Assembly (NCBI GenBank): GCA_965228015.1
Contig: OZ245787.1
Span: forward strand, 930,001 to 994,000
DNA length: 64,000 nucleotides
Reading direction: 5' to 3'
DNA from: SKKY01 sp965228015
GTDB lineage: Bacteria > Bacillota > Peptococcia > Peptococcales > SKKY01
The position numbers and the translations under genes are program-made. Positions 9,800 to 17,909 of this stretch are shown here, in pieces (the first letter of the stretch is position 1; the number at the start of each line of letters is the position of its first letter). The notes below the pieces were generated by a model that saw only the letters and a list, made by a program, of their open reading frames with translations, was not told the DNA's origin and searched no databases.

Positions 9800-10174
9800 A
9801 TGACAAAGAACTATTCCGATGAATTTAAACTCTCTGTAATTAAGGAATATTACGAAAGCAATCTTGGGGCAAGAAAGATTACTGCAAAGTACAATTTATC
9901 TTCAAAAAATCTTGTTCTTAATTGGGAAAAACAATTAAAAAAAGGACTTCTTCCAACAGAAACTAAGAAAGATCCGGATAAGATAAAAATCAGATCAGAT
10001 AAAATAGATTTTCCTGAGAAAACACAAAGAGAAATTGAATACGAAAAAGAAATAGAACATCTTTATGCTAAAATTGAATACTACGAACAATTAGAGCATT
10101 TACAGCCCTTTATTTCTAAAAAAAACAAAAGTCAGGGAGCTAAAGTACAGAGCTATATTTGCTTTGGAATTTAA
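9800..10174 (+). CDS. IS3-type transposase OrfA (copy 1)
   Basis: The 124-residue frame starts MTKNYSDEFKLSVIKEYYES and carries the helix-turn-helix that binds the IS ends, followed by a coiled-coil-like charged segment (EIEYEKEIEHLYAKIEYYEQLEH). It lacks three bases relative to copy 2 (KKGL against KEKGL). An A8 tract at about 10118-10125 could be the programmed -1 frameshift site that joins OrfA to OrfB, because the OrfB frame (VRELKYRAIFALEFKYTV) is open across the OrfA end. Confidence 0.8.
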   Translation: MTKNYSDEFKLSVIKEYYESNLGARKITAKYNLSSKNLVLNWEKQLKKGLLPTETKKDPDKIKIRSDKIDFPEKTQREIEYEKEIEHLYAKIEYYEQLEHLQPFISKKNKSQGAKVQSYICFGI

Positions 10175-10963
10175 ATATACAGTAAAATTTCTTTGCGAAA
10201 TTGTTGGAGTAAAAAGAAAAGCCTATTGCAATTTCAGAGACAAACCAATAAAAAAGAAGATCCCATTGAGAAAATAATTATTCAAATATATAACAAATCA
10301 AAAGGAATTTTTGGTTACAGAAGAATAGGAAATGAGCTAAGAAATGCGTTTAAAATAGTTGTTAATCATAAAAAGATTCAAAGAATAATGCAGGAAAACA
10401 ATCTCAGATCCAGAATCAGAAGAAAAAAGAATAGGATTCAAGATGATAAACAATTCAAAGCCAATATATTAAACAGGGATTTTAAGGCAAGTCGCCCAGG
10501 AGAAAAAATAGCCACAGATATTACCTGTATTCCTTACAGAAACTCTAAGCTATATCTGTGTGTTGCCCTAGATCTGTTTAACAATGAGCCAGTAAGCTGG
10601 GAATACAGTAAGAATCCTGACAGCAAGCTGACTGTAAAAACTATTAAAAAACTTTCAAAAAAGATAGATATTAAGAATACTGTTATCCATAGTGATCAAG
10701 GTGTTTAATACACAAGCAAAGAATATTCCAGCTATTTAAAGTCTTTAGGAGCAGTTCAAAGTATGTCCAGAAGAGGAAATTGCTGGGATAATGCGAAGAT
10801 TGAAAGTTTCTTTAGCCATTACAAAACAGAAAGTATTAATCTCTACAAGAAAAGAATCAAAAGTTTTAAAGATATAAAAGAAATTACTGAAGATTACATT
10901 AAATTTTATATTAATGACAGGACGCATAGAAGCCTTGGAGGTGTCCCTCCAAGGCTTCTATAA
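10140..10963 (+). pseudogene. IS3-type transposase OrfB (copy 1), broken
   Basis: OrfB carries the DDE catalytic core (ATDITCIP, VIHSDQG, and the Glu in NAKIESFFSHYKTE). Two lesions are visible against copy 2: one A is missing in the tract near 10248, and CAA has become TAA at 10706-10708 directly after the second catalytic aspartate. The last part (10763-10963) is intact. The start boundary is approximate because OrfB is normally made as an OrfAB fusion. Confidence 0.85.
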
Positions 10964-11064
10964 ACAGATTTTTTCATTTAATTAATTTGGTGAAATTTAC
11001 TGTCCCAGAAGTGTACCCTTTTTGGGGTTCACACCAAAGCGTCCCCTAATCAGCGGGTTGTTTT

Positions 11065-12291
11065 TTAGTAGATTATCAGGTATACCCGGTAAACAATGTA
11101 AATGCAGATCATTAAAATACTTTGAGGTACAAGAAGCAAACGAAAAGTTTTATTAAAGTCTGCCTTAAAGTGGTCAATAGTAAGCAATAAGCAAAGATGA
11201 AGCGGAGAAAGCATTACTCCTGAAAACCCGAATCCAAAGGCTAGGGAAAAGAGGGGCCAGTTAACATCCATACCTGTTCCAATAAATCCAATAATTATTG
11301 GAAAACTTATGCTCACCATGGGAAGAACCATCCCGGTTAAAATTCCGGTAATTAATGGAAGAAGAGCTACTACAATCCAGGGTGCAATTCCAAGGTTTTC
11401 AATAAGTTGGATTACTTCTGTAAATCCTCCGCTTCTTTCCATCATATTTCTGAAAAATATAACACCAAAAACCAGAATTATCATATTTAGTGAAAAAGAA
11501 GTTTTTACTAAATCGATAATTTCCTTGTCTTTTATACCCTTCCAAATAATAACCAAAATTATTACGGATAGCAGAGAATAAACAATGTTGAACTTAACAA
11601 AAACAACTAAGAATATAATCAAAGCAATTGGGAAAATACCGCTTAGAAAATTTTTCCATAAACTTTCCTTTGATCCTGTGTACATTGTTTTTATTTCTTT
11701 TTCCTTTAAATTTCTGAAACAAAATAAGTAACCCACTGTCAGGGAAAGCAGGGTAAAAGGTAAATTATATTTAAAGATTTCACCTACTCCTCTTTCAATA
11801 AAAGCTGCGGCTAAAATGAGTCCTGGGTATAAAGGAAAAATGTATTCCCAAATATGTCTGAACCAGTAATTTATTAAACTTTTTTCCTCTTGGTTTAAAG
11901 ACTGAATTTGTTCAGCAATTTCTCCTACCATTGGGGCAGAAAAGCGGGCGCCCCCGGGAGATGGAAGTAATCCAAGTAAAGCCGGAAGAAATGCCATAAT
12001 AACTCTGGAGTCACTAACTAAACCCCTTAAAGCTCTTATCATTTTTGGCATTAATTCACTGACTCTTAAAACATATTCCAAGGCAGAAATTAATATAAGT
12101 ACCAGCATAAGTTCAATTATACTTCTAATAAAAAGAGAATCTGCTGCAGTTTTAAGAATATCTATTGGGTGCATTAAATAAAAAACCCCAAAAAAAAGCG
12201 AACCCAGAATCATAACAATTCCTGTATTTACTTTTCTTTGAAGTAATAAAATCATAATAATAAAAATTGCTGCAACTCTTAGCCCTTCCAT
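11065..12291 (-). CDS. DUF401 family integral membrane protein
   Basis: The 408-residue protein is strongly hydrophobic, with roughly ten or more predicted membrane helices, and shows the DUF401 pattern: a conserved FLPALLGLLPSPGGARFSAPM loop near residues 98-118 and a second GILTGMVLPMVSISFPIIIGF block in the C-terminal half. DUF401 proteins are relatives of ion transporters; the substrate is unknown. The frame is intact from an ATG at 12291. It is separated by about 25 bp from the next upstream gene and is probably in one transcript with it and folD. The IS3 copy 1 ends 28 bp beyond its stop. Confidence 0.85.
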   Translation of the reverse strand: MEGLRVAAIFIIMILLLQRKVNTGIVMILGSLFFGVFYLMHPIDILKTAADSLFIRSIIELMLVLILISALEYVLRVSELMPKMIRALRGLVSDSRVIMAFLPALLGLLPSPGGARFSAPMVGEIAEQIQSLNQEEKSLINYWFRHIWEYIFPLYPGLILAAAFIERGVGEIFKYNLPFTLLSLTVGYLFCFRNLKEKEIKTMYTGSKESLWKNFLSGIFPIALIIFLVVFVKFNIVYSLLSVIILVIIWKGIKDKEIIDLVKTSFSLNMIILVFGVIFFRNMMERSGGFTEVIQLIENLGIAPWIVVALLPLITGILTGMVLPMVSISFPIIIGFIGTGMDVNWPLFSLAFGFGFSGVMLSPLHLCLLLTIDHFKADFNKTFRLLLVPQSILMICIYIVYRVYLIIY

Positions 12292-12316
12292 TTACAGTCC
12301 CCCGTATTTATATATG

Positions 12317-12850
12317 TTAAACTTCAAGATCCTCGTGCCAGTATTCTACCTGAGGATTTTCATTGATTTTTTCATACCTTAAATGAACTTTCGTATATTT
12401 GAAGCTAAAACTAAAGGATAAAAAGATGTCCGGATTGCTTCTGTTTTTTGATTTAATCATCACTTTATCTGGATAGAACAAATAAGTATAATCCTCATCC
12501 CGCCATTTTAATGTAACATTACCTAAATTCAGAATAATGTTACCCCATTCCTGAACTTCAAAGTCCTGAAGAACTGCTTTGCCGTCAAGGAACTGACCGA
12601 CTTTATAGCCAATGGAATGGGTATAATCTCCCTGGAAATAGGAAAAATGTTCCAGCATCATTCTGCACGGAGGGCTTAGCTCCTCGATGGCCCTTCGGGA
12701 AGTACGTATTTTTTTTATTGAACTATCCAACAGAGTCTCGTGAAGATGATCTTTTACATCCCCTTCAAAAAGTTCTTTTATTTTCAAGCTATATTGTTCT
12801 AATTTTTCCATATCTTCAAGGATAATTGAATCCTTCTCTTTAAATTCCAT
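12317..12850 (-). CDS. uncharacterised 177-residue soluble protein
   Basis: I do not recognise a family. The N-terminal third is charged and helical (KDSIILEDMEKLEQYSLKIKELFEGD), with an RRAIEELSPPCRMMLEHFSYF segment, and the C-terminal half is rich in beta strands (WRDEDYTYLFYPDKVMIKSK, LSFSFSFKYTKVHLRYEKI). There is no signal peptide or membrane segment. The ATG overlaps the end of folD by 11 bp, which argues for a real, translationally coupled gene. A DUF401 transporter follows 25 bp downstream. Confidence 0.7.
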   Translation of the reverse strand: MEFKEKDSIILEDMEKLEQYSLKIKELFEGDVKDHLHETLLDSSIKKIRTSRRAIEELSPPCRMMLEHFSYFQGDYTHSIGYKVGQFLDGKAVLQDFEVQEWGNIILNLGNVTLKWRDEDYTYLFYPDKVMIKSKNRSNPDIFLSFSFSFKYTKVHLRYEKINENPQVEYWHEDLEV

Positions 12851-13688
12851 TATAAAAAGCCTCCAATGTATTACTTAACAACATGGCAATGGTCATGGGG
12901 CCAACCCCTCCTGGTACAGGGGTAATAAAACCTGCATTTTTTGAAGCTGCTTCAAAATCTACATCCCCGCAAAGTTTCCCCTCTTCAGAGCGATTTATTC
13001 CCACATCAATTACCACAGCACCTTTTTTTACCATATCTCCTTTAACAAGATTTGCAACACCTACCGCGGCCACAATAATATCTGCATCCTGAAGTTCTGC
13101 CTTTAAATCTTTTGTTCTTGAATGGCAAATTGTAACAGTAACATTTTCCTGAAGAAGTAACAGGGCCACGGGTTTGCCAACCATGTTGCTTCTGCCAACT
13201 ACAACTGCTTTCTTTCCGGAAATTTCAATTCCTGTTTCTTTAATTAAGTGAATGCAACCTTTTGGAGTACAGGAAACAAGCCCTTTATCACCAATGGTTA
13301 ATGCCCCGATGCTTAAAGGATGAAGGCCGTCCACATCTTTTTTTGGATCAATTCTTTTAATAACTTTCTTTTCGTTAAGATGTTTTGGCAAAGGAAGCTG
13401 AACTATCATGCCGTGAATGCTTTTATCATTATTTATTTCATCTACTGCAGCAAGAAGCTCCTTTTGGGTAGTATCTGTAGGATATCTTTTTACAACAGAA
13501 TGGAAACCAACTTCCTGGGCGGCCTTTTCTTTATTCCGGACGTAAATAGCAGAAGCTGGATCATCACCAACAATAATAACTGCCAGACCTGGTTTTACTC
13601 CCTTTTCGAGAAAAATTTTCTCTGTTTCCTTTTTTATTTCCTGACGAATTTCTCCGGCAATTTTTTTGCCATCAAAAATTACTGCCAT
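12840..13688 (-). CDS. folD: methylenetetrahydrofolate dehydrogenase/cyclohydrolase
   Basis: FolD interconverts 5,10-methylene-, methenyl- and 10-formyl-tetrahydrofolate in the cytosol, supplying one-carbon units for purines and formyl-Met. At 282 residues it has normal length. The substrate site is seen in YVRNKEKAAQEVGF (catalytic Lys) and GMIVQLPLPKHL, the conserved DVDGLHP follows, and the NADP-binding Rossmann part contains VVGRSNMVGKP and the closing PVPGGVGPMTIAMLL. The ATG at 13688 follows AAGGGGGAT. It is divergent from the TtcA-like gene with 74 bp between them. Confidence 0.96.
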   Translation of the reverse strand: MAVIFDGKKIAGEIRQEIKKETEKIFLEKGVKPGLAVIIVGDDPASAIYVRNKEKAAQEVGFHSVVKRYPTDTTQKELLAAVDEINNDKSIHGMIVQLPLPKHLNEKKVIKRIDPKKDVDGLHPLSIGALTIGDKGLVSCTPKGCIHLIKETGIEISGKKAVVVGRSNMVGKPVALLLLQENVTVTICHSRTKDLKAELQDADIIVAAVGVANLVKGDMVKKGAVVIDVGINRSEEGKLCGDVDFEAASKNAGFITPVPGGVGPMTIAMLLSNTLEAFYNGI

Positions 13689-13762
13689 TATTAAATCCCC
13701 CTTAAAAATTCCTTTTTATTCCTGTACTTTTACTATATAATCACCCTGAGGTGAAATGATTT

Positions 13763-14530
13763 GTGGAAAAAATGCGATATCAACTTGTAAATAAGGTTAA
13801 ACGAGCTATCAAAATGTTCCAGCTTCTTGAAGATGGAGACAAAGTTGCCACTGGGGTATCTGGAGGCAAAGATAGCATAATATTATTATACTCATTATAC
13901 ACGATTAAGAAAATCTGGCCTATTAAAATTGAATTAAATTCTGTATTTTTAGATTTGGGTTGGGAGATCGATTATTCTGAAGTTAAAGCTTTTTCAGAAA
14001 GTCTGGATATACCTTTTCATTATGTGAAAACGGATATCGGGAAGATTGTTTTTGAGGAAAGGGAAGAAAAAAACCCCTGCTCTCTGTGCGCAAACATGAG
14101 AAGAGGAGCGTTGAATACCTATGCAAAGAGCATTGGCTGCAATAAAGTAGCTCTTGGCCATCATATGGATGATTGTGTAGAAACTTTTATGTTAAGCCTT
14201 ACTTATGAGGGAAGAATTAATACTTTTGCACCCAAGGTTTTTTTGGACAAAACGGAAATTACAGTGATTCGTCCACTTATTTTTGTATACGAAAAAGATA
14301 TTATTAAGATGATTGAAAAACATCAACTCCCTACTGCAAAAAAAGCCTGCCCAATCGATGGAAAGAGCAAGCGTCAGGAAATTAAAGAGCTAATTGCTGA
14401 TATGGTAAAAAATAATCCTAAAGCTAAAGATAAAATGATGAATGCCATAACTAATCAAATTTGGGCTGACTTTAATGAGAATTTTGAAAAAAACAACACT
14501 CCGAAGAAAGAGTACACTTCTGACAATTAG
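13763..14530 (+). CDS. ttcA: TtcA-family PP-loop tRNA thiolation enzyme
   Basis: The 255-residue protein has the PP-loop ATP-binding motif SGGKDS (about residues 34-39) and a CSLC pair near residues 109-112, plus a later Cys in KKACPIDGKSKRQEIK. This is the pattern of TtcA-like enzymes, which adenylate a tRNA base and insert sulfur with help of an iron-sulfur cluster; TtcA makes 2-thiocytidine at position 32. Some clostridial relatives may act on other tRNA positions, so the exact product is an inference. The start is a GTG at 13763 with GAGGTG nine bases upstream. Its 3' end overlaps the 3' end of nth by 59 bp, on opposite strands. Confidence 0.8.
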   Translation: MEKMRYQLVNKVKRAIKMFQLLEDGDKVATGVSGGKDSIILLYSLYTIKKIWPIKIELNSVFLDLGWEIDYSEVKAFSESLDIPFHYVKTDIGKIVFEEREEKNPCSLCANMRRGALNTYAKSIGCNKVALGHHMDDCVETFMLSLTYEGRINTFAPKVFLDKTEITVIRPLIFVYEKDIIKMIEKHQLPTAKKACPIDGKSKRQEIKELIADMVKNNPKAKDKMMNAITNQIWADFNENFEKNNTPKKEYTSDN

Positions 14531-15086
14531 GATTTTGGGCTTTGCACGCCAGGCGGCCGCGCCATATTAACCAATGGTGTGCATCCTTCCAATCTTTTTT
14601 GGGAATTGTTTTCATTAAATCTTGTTCAACCTCATCAGGAGTTTTCCCCTGGGACAAACCTAGTCTTTTGGAAACCCTGAATACATGAGTATCTACTGCA
14701 ATTGCAGGTATCTTAAAGGCATTGCTAAACACTACATTGGCAGTTTTTCTACCTGCACCTGGCAGCTCCATTAATTCTTCCCTGGCATCAGGCACCACTC
14801 CATTGAACTTTTCCATTAAAATTTTTCCGGTTTTTATTAAATTCTTACTTTTATTTTTATATAAACCTATTGTTTTAATATCATTTTCCAATTCTTCCTG
14901 AGTTGCTTCTGCCAGCTCTTTTGGTGAAGGATATTTAGGAAAAAGATTTTTAGTTACTTTATTAACCTGAATGTCAGTTGTCTGGGCAGATAAAATTGTA
15001 GCCACCAAAAGCTGGTAAGGGTTTTCAAAATCCAAAGCTGCCTCAACATCAGGATGCGTATCTTTTAATAATTTTAAAATTTTCAT
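14472..15086 (-). CDS. nth: endonuclease III (base excision repair glycosylase)
   Basis: Nth removes oxidised pyrimidines and cleaves the abasic site. The 204-residue protein carries the helix-hairpin-helix LPGAGRKTANVV with the catalytic Lys, the catalytic Asp in AVDTHVFRVSKRLG, and a C-terminal iron-sulfur loop with cysteine spacing C-x6-C-x2-C-x5-C. The frame is intact from the ATG at 15086. Immediately upstream the usual ribosome site is absent and the motif AAGCGTCCCCT sits there instead; the same motif flanks both IS3 copies (see findings). Confidence 0.95.
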   Translation of the reverse strand: MKILKLLKDTHPDVEAALDFENPYQLLVATILSAQTTDIQVNKVTKNLFPKYPSPKELAEATQEELENDIKTIGLYKNKSKNLIKTGKILMEKFNGVVPDAREELMELPGAGRKTANVVFSNAFKIPAIAVDTHVFRVSKRLGLSQGKTPDEVEQDLMKTIPKKDWKDAHHWLIWRGRLACKAQNPNCQKCTLSSECCFFQNSH

Positions 15087-15227
15087 ATTCAGGGGACGCT
15101 TCCATTTTGCTCGCTTTATCTACAGGCTTATCCTGTGGATAGCCCGCGAAAAAAAGAAGTGGTCTGACCCCCAAAAATTACACAAAATTGGGACAGTAAG
15201 ATATACTAATTTTGGGGGCTGATTTTA

Positions 15228-15605
15228 ATGACAAAGAACTATTCTAATGAATTTAAACTCTCTGTAATTAAGGAATATTACGAAAGCAATCTTAGGGCAA
15301 GAAAGATTACTGCAAAGTACAATTTATCTTCAAAAAATCTTGTTCTTAATTGGGAAAAACAATTAAAAGAAAAAGGACTTCTTCCAACAGAAGCTAAGAA
15401 AGATCCGGATAAGATAAAAATCAGATCAGATAAAATAGATTTTCCTGAGAAAACACAAAGAGAAATTGAATACGAAAAAGAAATAGAACATCTTTATGCT
15501 AAAATTGAATACTACGAACAATTAGAGCATTTACAGCCCTTTATTTCTAAAAAAAACAAAAGTCAGGGAGCTAAAGTACAGAGCTATATTTGCTTTGGAA
15601 TTTAA
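15228..15605 (+). CDS. IS3-type transposase OrfA (copy 2)
   Basis: The 125-residue OrfA is intact and differs from copy 1 at a few residues (SNEFK for SDEFK, LRARK for LGARK, EKGLLPTEA). It has the helix-turn-helix N-terminus and a charged helical tail. The A8 tract at about 15549-15556 is the probable frameshift signal into OrfB. Confidence 0.85.
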   Translation: MTKNYSNEFKLSVIKEYYESNLRARKITAKYNLSSKNLVLNWEKQLKEKGLLPTEAKKDPDKIKIRSDKIDFPEKTQREIEYEKEIEHLYAKIEYYEQLEHLQPFISKKNKSQGAKVQSYICFGI

Positions 15606-16395
15606 ATATACAGTAAAACTTCTTTGCGAAATTGCTGGAGTAAAAAGAAAAGCCTATTGCAATTTCAGAGACAAACCAATAAAAAAAGAAGATTCCATTG
15701 AGAAAATAATTATTTAAATATATAACAAATCAAAAGGAATTTTTGGTTACAGAAGAATAGGAAATGAGCTAAGAAATGCGTTTAAAATAGTTGTTAATCA
15801 TAAAAAGATTCAAAGAATAATGCAGGAAAACAATCTCAGATCCAGAATCAGAAGAAAAAAGAATAGGATTCAAGATGATAAACAATTCAAAGCCAATATA
15901 TTAAACAGGGATTTTAAGGCAAGTCGCCCAGGAGAAAAAATAGCCACAGATATTACCTGTATTCCTTACAGAAACTCTAAGCTATATCTGTGTGTTGCCC
16001 TAGATCTGTTTAACAATAAACCGGTAAGCTGGGAATACAGTAAGAATCCTGACAGCAAGCTGACTGTAAAAACTATTGAAAAACTTTCAAAAAAGATAGA
16101 TATTAAGAATACTGTTATCCATAGCGATCAAGATGTTCAATACACAAGCAAAGAATATTCCAGCTATTTAAAGTCTTTAGGAGCAGTTCAAAGTATGTCC
16201 AGAAGAGGAAATTGCTGGAATAATGCGAAGATTGAAAGTTTCTTTAGCCATTACAAAACAGAAAGTATTAATCTCTACAAGAAAAGAATCAAAAGTTTTA
16301 AAGATATAAAAGAAATTACTGAAGATTACATTAAATTTTATATAAATGACAGGACGCATAGAAACCTTGGAGGCGTCCCTCCAAGGTTTCTATAA
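15571..16395 (+). pseudogene. IS3-type transposase OrfB (copy 2), nonsense mutation
   Basis: The frame is continuous except for TAA at 15715-15717, where copy 1 has CAA (IIIQIYNKSKG). The DDE residues are present (ATDITCIP, VIHSDQD, NAKIESFFSHYKTE), although the residue after HSDQ is Asp instead of the usual Gly. The stop lies before the catalytic core, so this copy cannot make an active transposase alone. The two copies carry different lesions; both appear dead. Confidence 0.85.
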
Positions 16396-16483
16396 ACAGA
16401 TTTTTTCATTTAATTAATTTGGTGAAATTTACTGTCCCAGAAGTGTACCCTTTTTGGGGGTCACACCAAAGCGTCCCCTCCGC

Positions 16484-16521
16484 TTTGCAAAAAAAAGGAG
16501 CCCTGCAAGGACCCCTTTTTA
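16484..16521 (-). terminator. mecA terminator
   Basis: On the minus strand AAAGGGGTCC and GGGCTCCTTT form a hairpin of about ten pairs with G-U pairs, followed by a T run into 16487. It lies directly after the mecA stop. Confidence 0.7.
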
Positions 16522-17121
16522 TATTTGCGATAATTTTTTCAGAGCGTCGTCTTTTATCATCAAGTTTCCTCTTTCTGCTAAAAGACAATCATGGAACCTT
16601 GCATTGCTTCCGTACTCTCCTATTGTGCCTATGCTGCTTTCCAGTAATTTTTCAGGGTCTTTAAATACCAAATAATATTTGTCCTGAAATTTATATAAGT
16701 CTGATTTACCAAGGTATAATGGACTTATTTGTGAAGCAAGTTGAAAAATTTCTTCAAGATCTTTAAATTCATAAATCAACTCGTTACTTTCAATATCAGT
16801 AAACTCTTCAAATTCATCATAATCATCAAATAAATCTTCATCAATAAATGACTGAAAGAAAGACTTATCTATCTTATTAACTTTTGTTAAGGTCACAATT
16901 AAACTATCAATAGTCATAGGATATGCCTCAACCATCAACTGTGTTTCCGGATCTACCTCAAAACCACATTCCTCGTAAGCCTGATCAAGCATTTCCTGAA
17001 ACAGCTCCTGAGCGTTGTGACTATTTGGCATCAAATCCCACTTTTGCACATTTTTATTTTCTAAATCGTCTTTACTAATTATTACCTGTATCTTATTGTC
17101 ATTAATACGCTTAAATTTCAC
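16519..17121 (-). CDS. mecA: adaptor protein MecA
   Basis: MecA recruits substrates to the ClpC ATPase for degradation by ClpP; in Bacillus it controls ComK and competence. The protein has the N-terminal MKFKRINDNKIQVIISKDDLEN substrate-binding region, an acidic linker rich in Asp and Glu (FIDEDLFDDYDEFEEF), and the C-terminal ClpC-binding domain with KDLEEIFQLASQI and YYLVFKDPEKLLESSIGTIGEYG. A GTG at 17121 preceded by CAGGAGG with eight bases spacing is the best start; the GTG at 17130 lies inside the ribosome site. A separate promoter and terminator make it a single-gene unit. Confidence 0.93.
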   Translation of the reverse strand: MKFKRINDNKIQVIISKDDLENKNVQKWDLMPNSHNAQELFQEMLDQAYEECGFEVDPETQLMVEAYPMTIDSLIVTLTKVNKIDKSFFQSFIDEDLFDDYDEFEEFTDIESNELIYEFKDLEEIFQLASQISPLYLGKSDLYKFQDKYYLVFKDPEKLLESSIGTIGEYGSNARFHDCLLAERGNLMIKDDALKKLSQI

Positions 17122-17154
17122 AACAGACACCTCCTGTTTGAGGAATGTACATTA

Positions 17155-17182
17155 ATTATAATGAATCTGAAATTTATGTCAA
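17155..17182 (-). promoter_or_regulatory. sigma-A type promoter of mecA
   Basis: On the minus strand a perfect TTGACA (17177-17182) and a perfect TATAAT (17155-17160) are separated by 16 bp. The start codon of mecA is 34 bp beyond the -10 box. Confidence 0.85.
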
Positions 17183-17191
17183 TTAATAATA

Positions 17192-17710
17192 TTACTTAAT
17201 TAACAATCCTTCCTGATCCAGCTGATACACTATCCGCTCTAAAATTTCCCTTGAATCTGCCTCAACTGTATGAAGATGCACTCCATCAGTCAAACTGGAT
17301 AAGGGCTTTGCTTTTCTTTTTCTTGTATTTTCCATAAAAGACGCAAGATCTGCTCGGTTATCAATCATCAAGTTTGCTTTAATTTCTCCATAAACCGGGT
17401 GTTCAACAATTACATCAAGTACTTTGCCACCATTATCAACTATTATTTCCAGTTCTCTTTCAATATTTTCTTTTTGATGTTTTGTGGCAATTACTCTTCT
17501 AAGTTTATTACTTTCCCCAGGTAAATTTAAAAAATAACCTTTTGGTGTTGCTATTATAGCATTACCTTCTGCTCTCAAAATAGCAATATCTTTCACTATA
17601 ACCTGTCTTGTTACATTAAAAAGCTCAGCCAGAACTAAACCTTTATGATAACCATTATTTTTCAGTTCCTCCAGAACCTTTTGCTTTCTTGTTTCCGGCG
17701 TTGTTAGCAC
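17192..17710 (-). CDS. niaR: NiaR nicotinate-responsive repressor
   Basis: The 172-residue protein has an N-terminal helix-turn-helix (GLVLAELFNVTRQVIVKDIAILRAEGNAI) and a C-terminal 3H domain with the conserved histidines in VIVEHPVYGEI and LTDGVHLHTVEA. NiaR (YrxA) binds nicotinic acid and represses NAD biosynthesis and niacin uptake genes. No NAD gene is next to it, so its targets are elsewhere. The ATG at 17710 lies inside the preceding membrane-protein gene (56-bp overlap in another frame); a start a little further downstream is possible, but the family usually begins close to this point. Confidence 0.9.
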   Translation of the reverse strand: MLTTPETRKQKVLEELKNNGYHKGLVLAELFNVTRQVIVKDIAILRAEGNAIIATPKGYFLNLPGESNKLRRVIATKHQKENIERELEIIVDNGGKVLDVIVEHPVYGEIKANLMIDNRADLASFMENTRKRKAKPLSSLTDGVHLHTVEADSREILERIVYQLDQEGLLIK

Positions 17711-17891
17711 CTGCCTGATTCTTATATTTAGTATAGTTTATACCCTGATAAAGGAAATAAACCTGAACTACAATTATTCCCCATATTAAAGCAGTTTTAA
17801 TTGTTTCGTTGGCCATAGGTATTTTGGCTATTTGGGAAGGGATCCAAAATGTCAGAAATGGAATCCACAAGGGGTTAAACTTTTTAATCAC
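17655..17891 (-). CDS. small membrane protein, unknown
   Basis: The 78-residue frame begins MIKKFNPLWIPFLTFW, has a hydrophobic N-terminal segment and a second clear membrane helix (IKTALIWGIIVVQVYFLYQGI, about residues 29-49), and ends in a lysine- and glycine-rich hydrophilic tail. It overlaps niaR by 56 bp on the same strand and lies 18 bp after the nucleoside kinase gene, which suggests coexpression. I know no function. The long overlap leaves open that its tail is longer than natural because of a frameshift. Confidence 0.5.
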   Translation of the reverse strand: MIKKFNPLWIPFLTFWIPSQIAKIPMANETIKTALIWGIIVVQVYFLYQGINYTKYKNQAGANNAGNKKAKGSGGTEK

Positions 17892-17909
17892 TAAATTACC
17901 TCCGATTAT

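Larger units (their letters stand above)
9732..11036 (+). mobile_element. IS3-family insertion sequence (type b), copy 1
   Basis: The element is 1305 bp. Terminal inverted repeats begin TGGTCTGACCCCCAAAAA on the left and TGGTGTGAACCCCAAAAA on the right, with a second matching block GGGACAGTAA further in. It carries orfA and orfB of an IS3-type transposase. Flanking triplets are AAC and AAG, so no exact target duplication. A near-identical copy lies at 15160-16468. Confidence 0.9.
15160..16468 (+). mobile_element. IS3-family insertion sequence (type b), copy 2
   Basis: The element is 1309 bp and nearly identical to the one at 9732-11036, with the same TGGT.TGACCCCCAAAAA ends. It is flanked by a 3-bp direct repeat AAG (15157-15159 and 16469-16471), the usual target duplication of IS3 elements. 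By eye about twenty transitions and two transversions separate the copies. Confidence 0.92.

Noticed and set aside
16419..16675. Two overlapping plus-strand frames (81 and 73 codons)
   Set aside because: They are antisense to the end of mecA and to the IS end, without ribosome site or recognisable protein.
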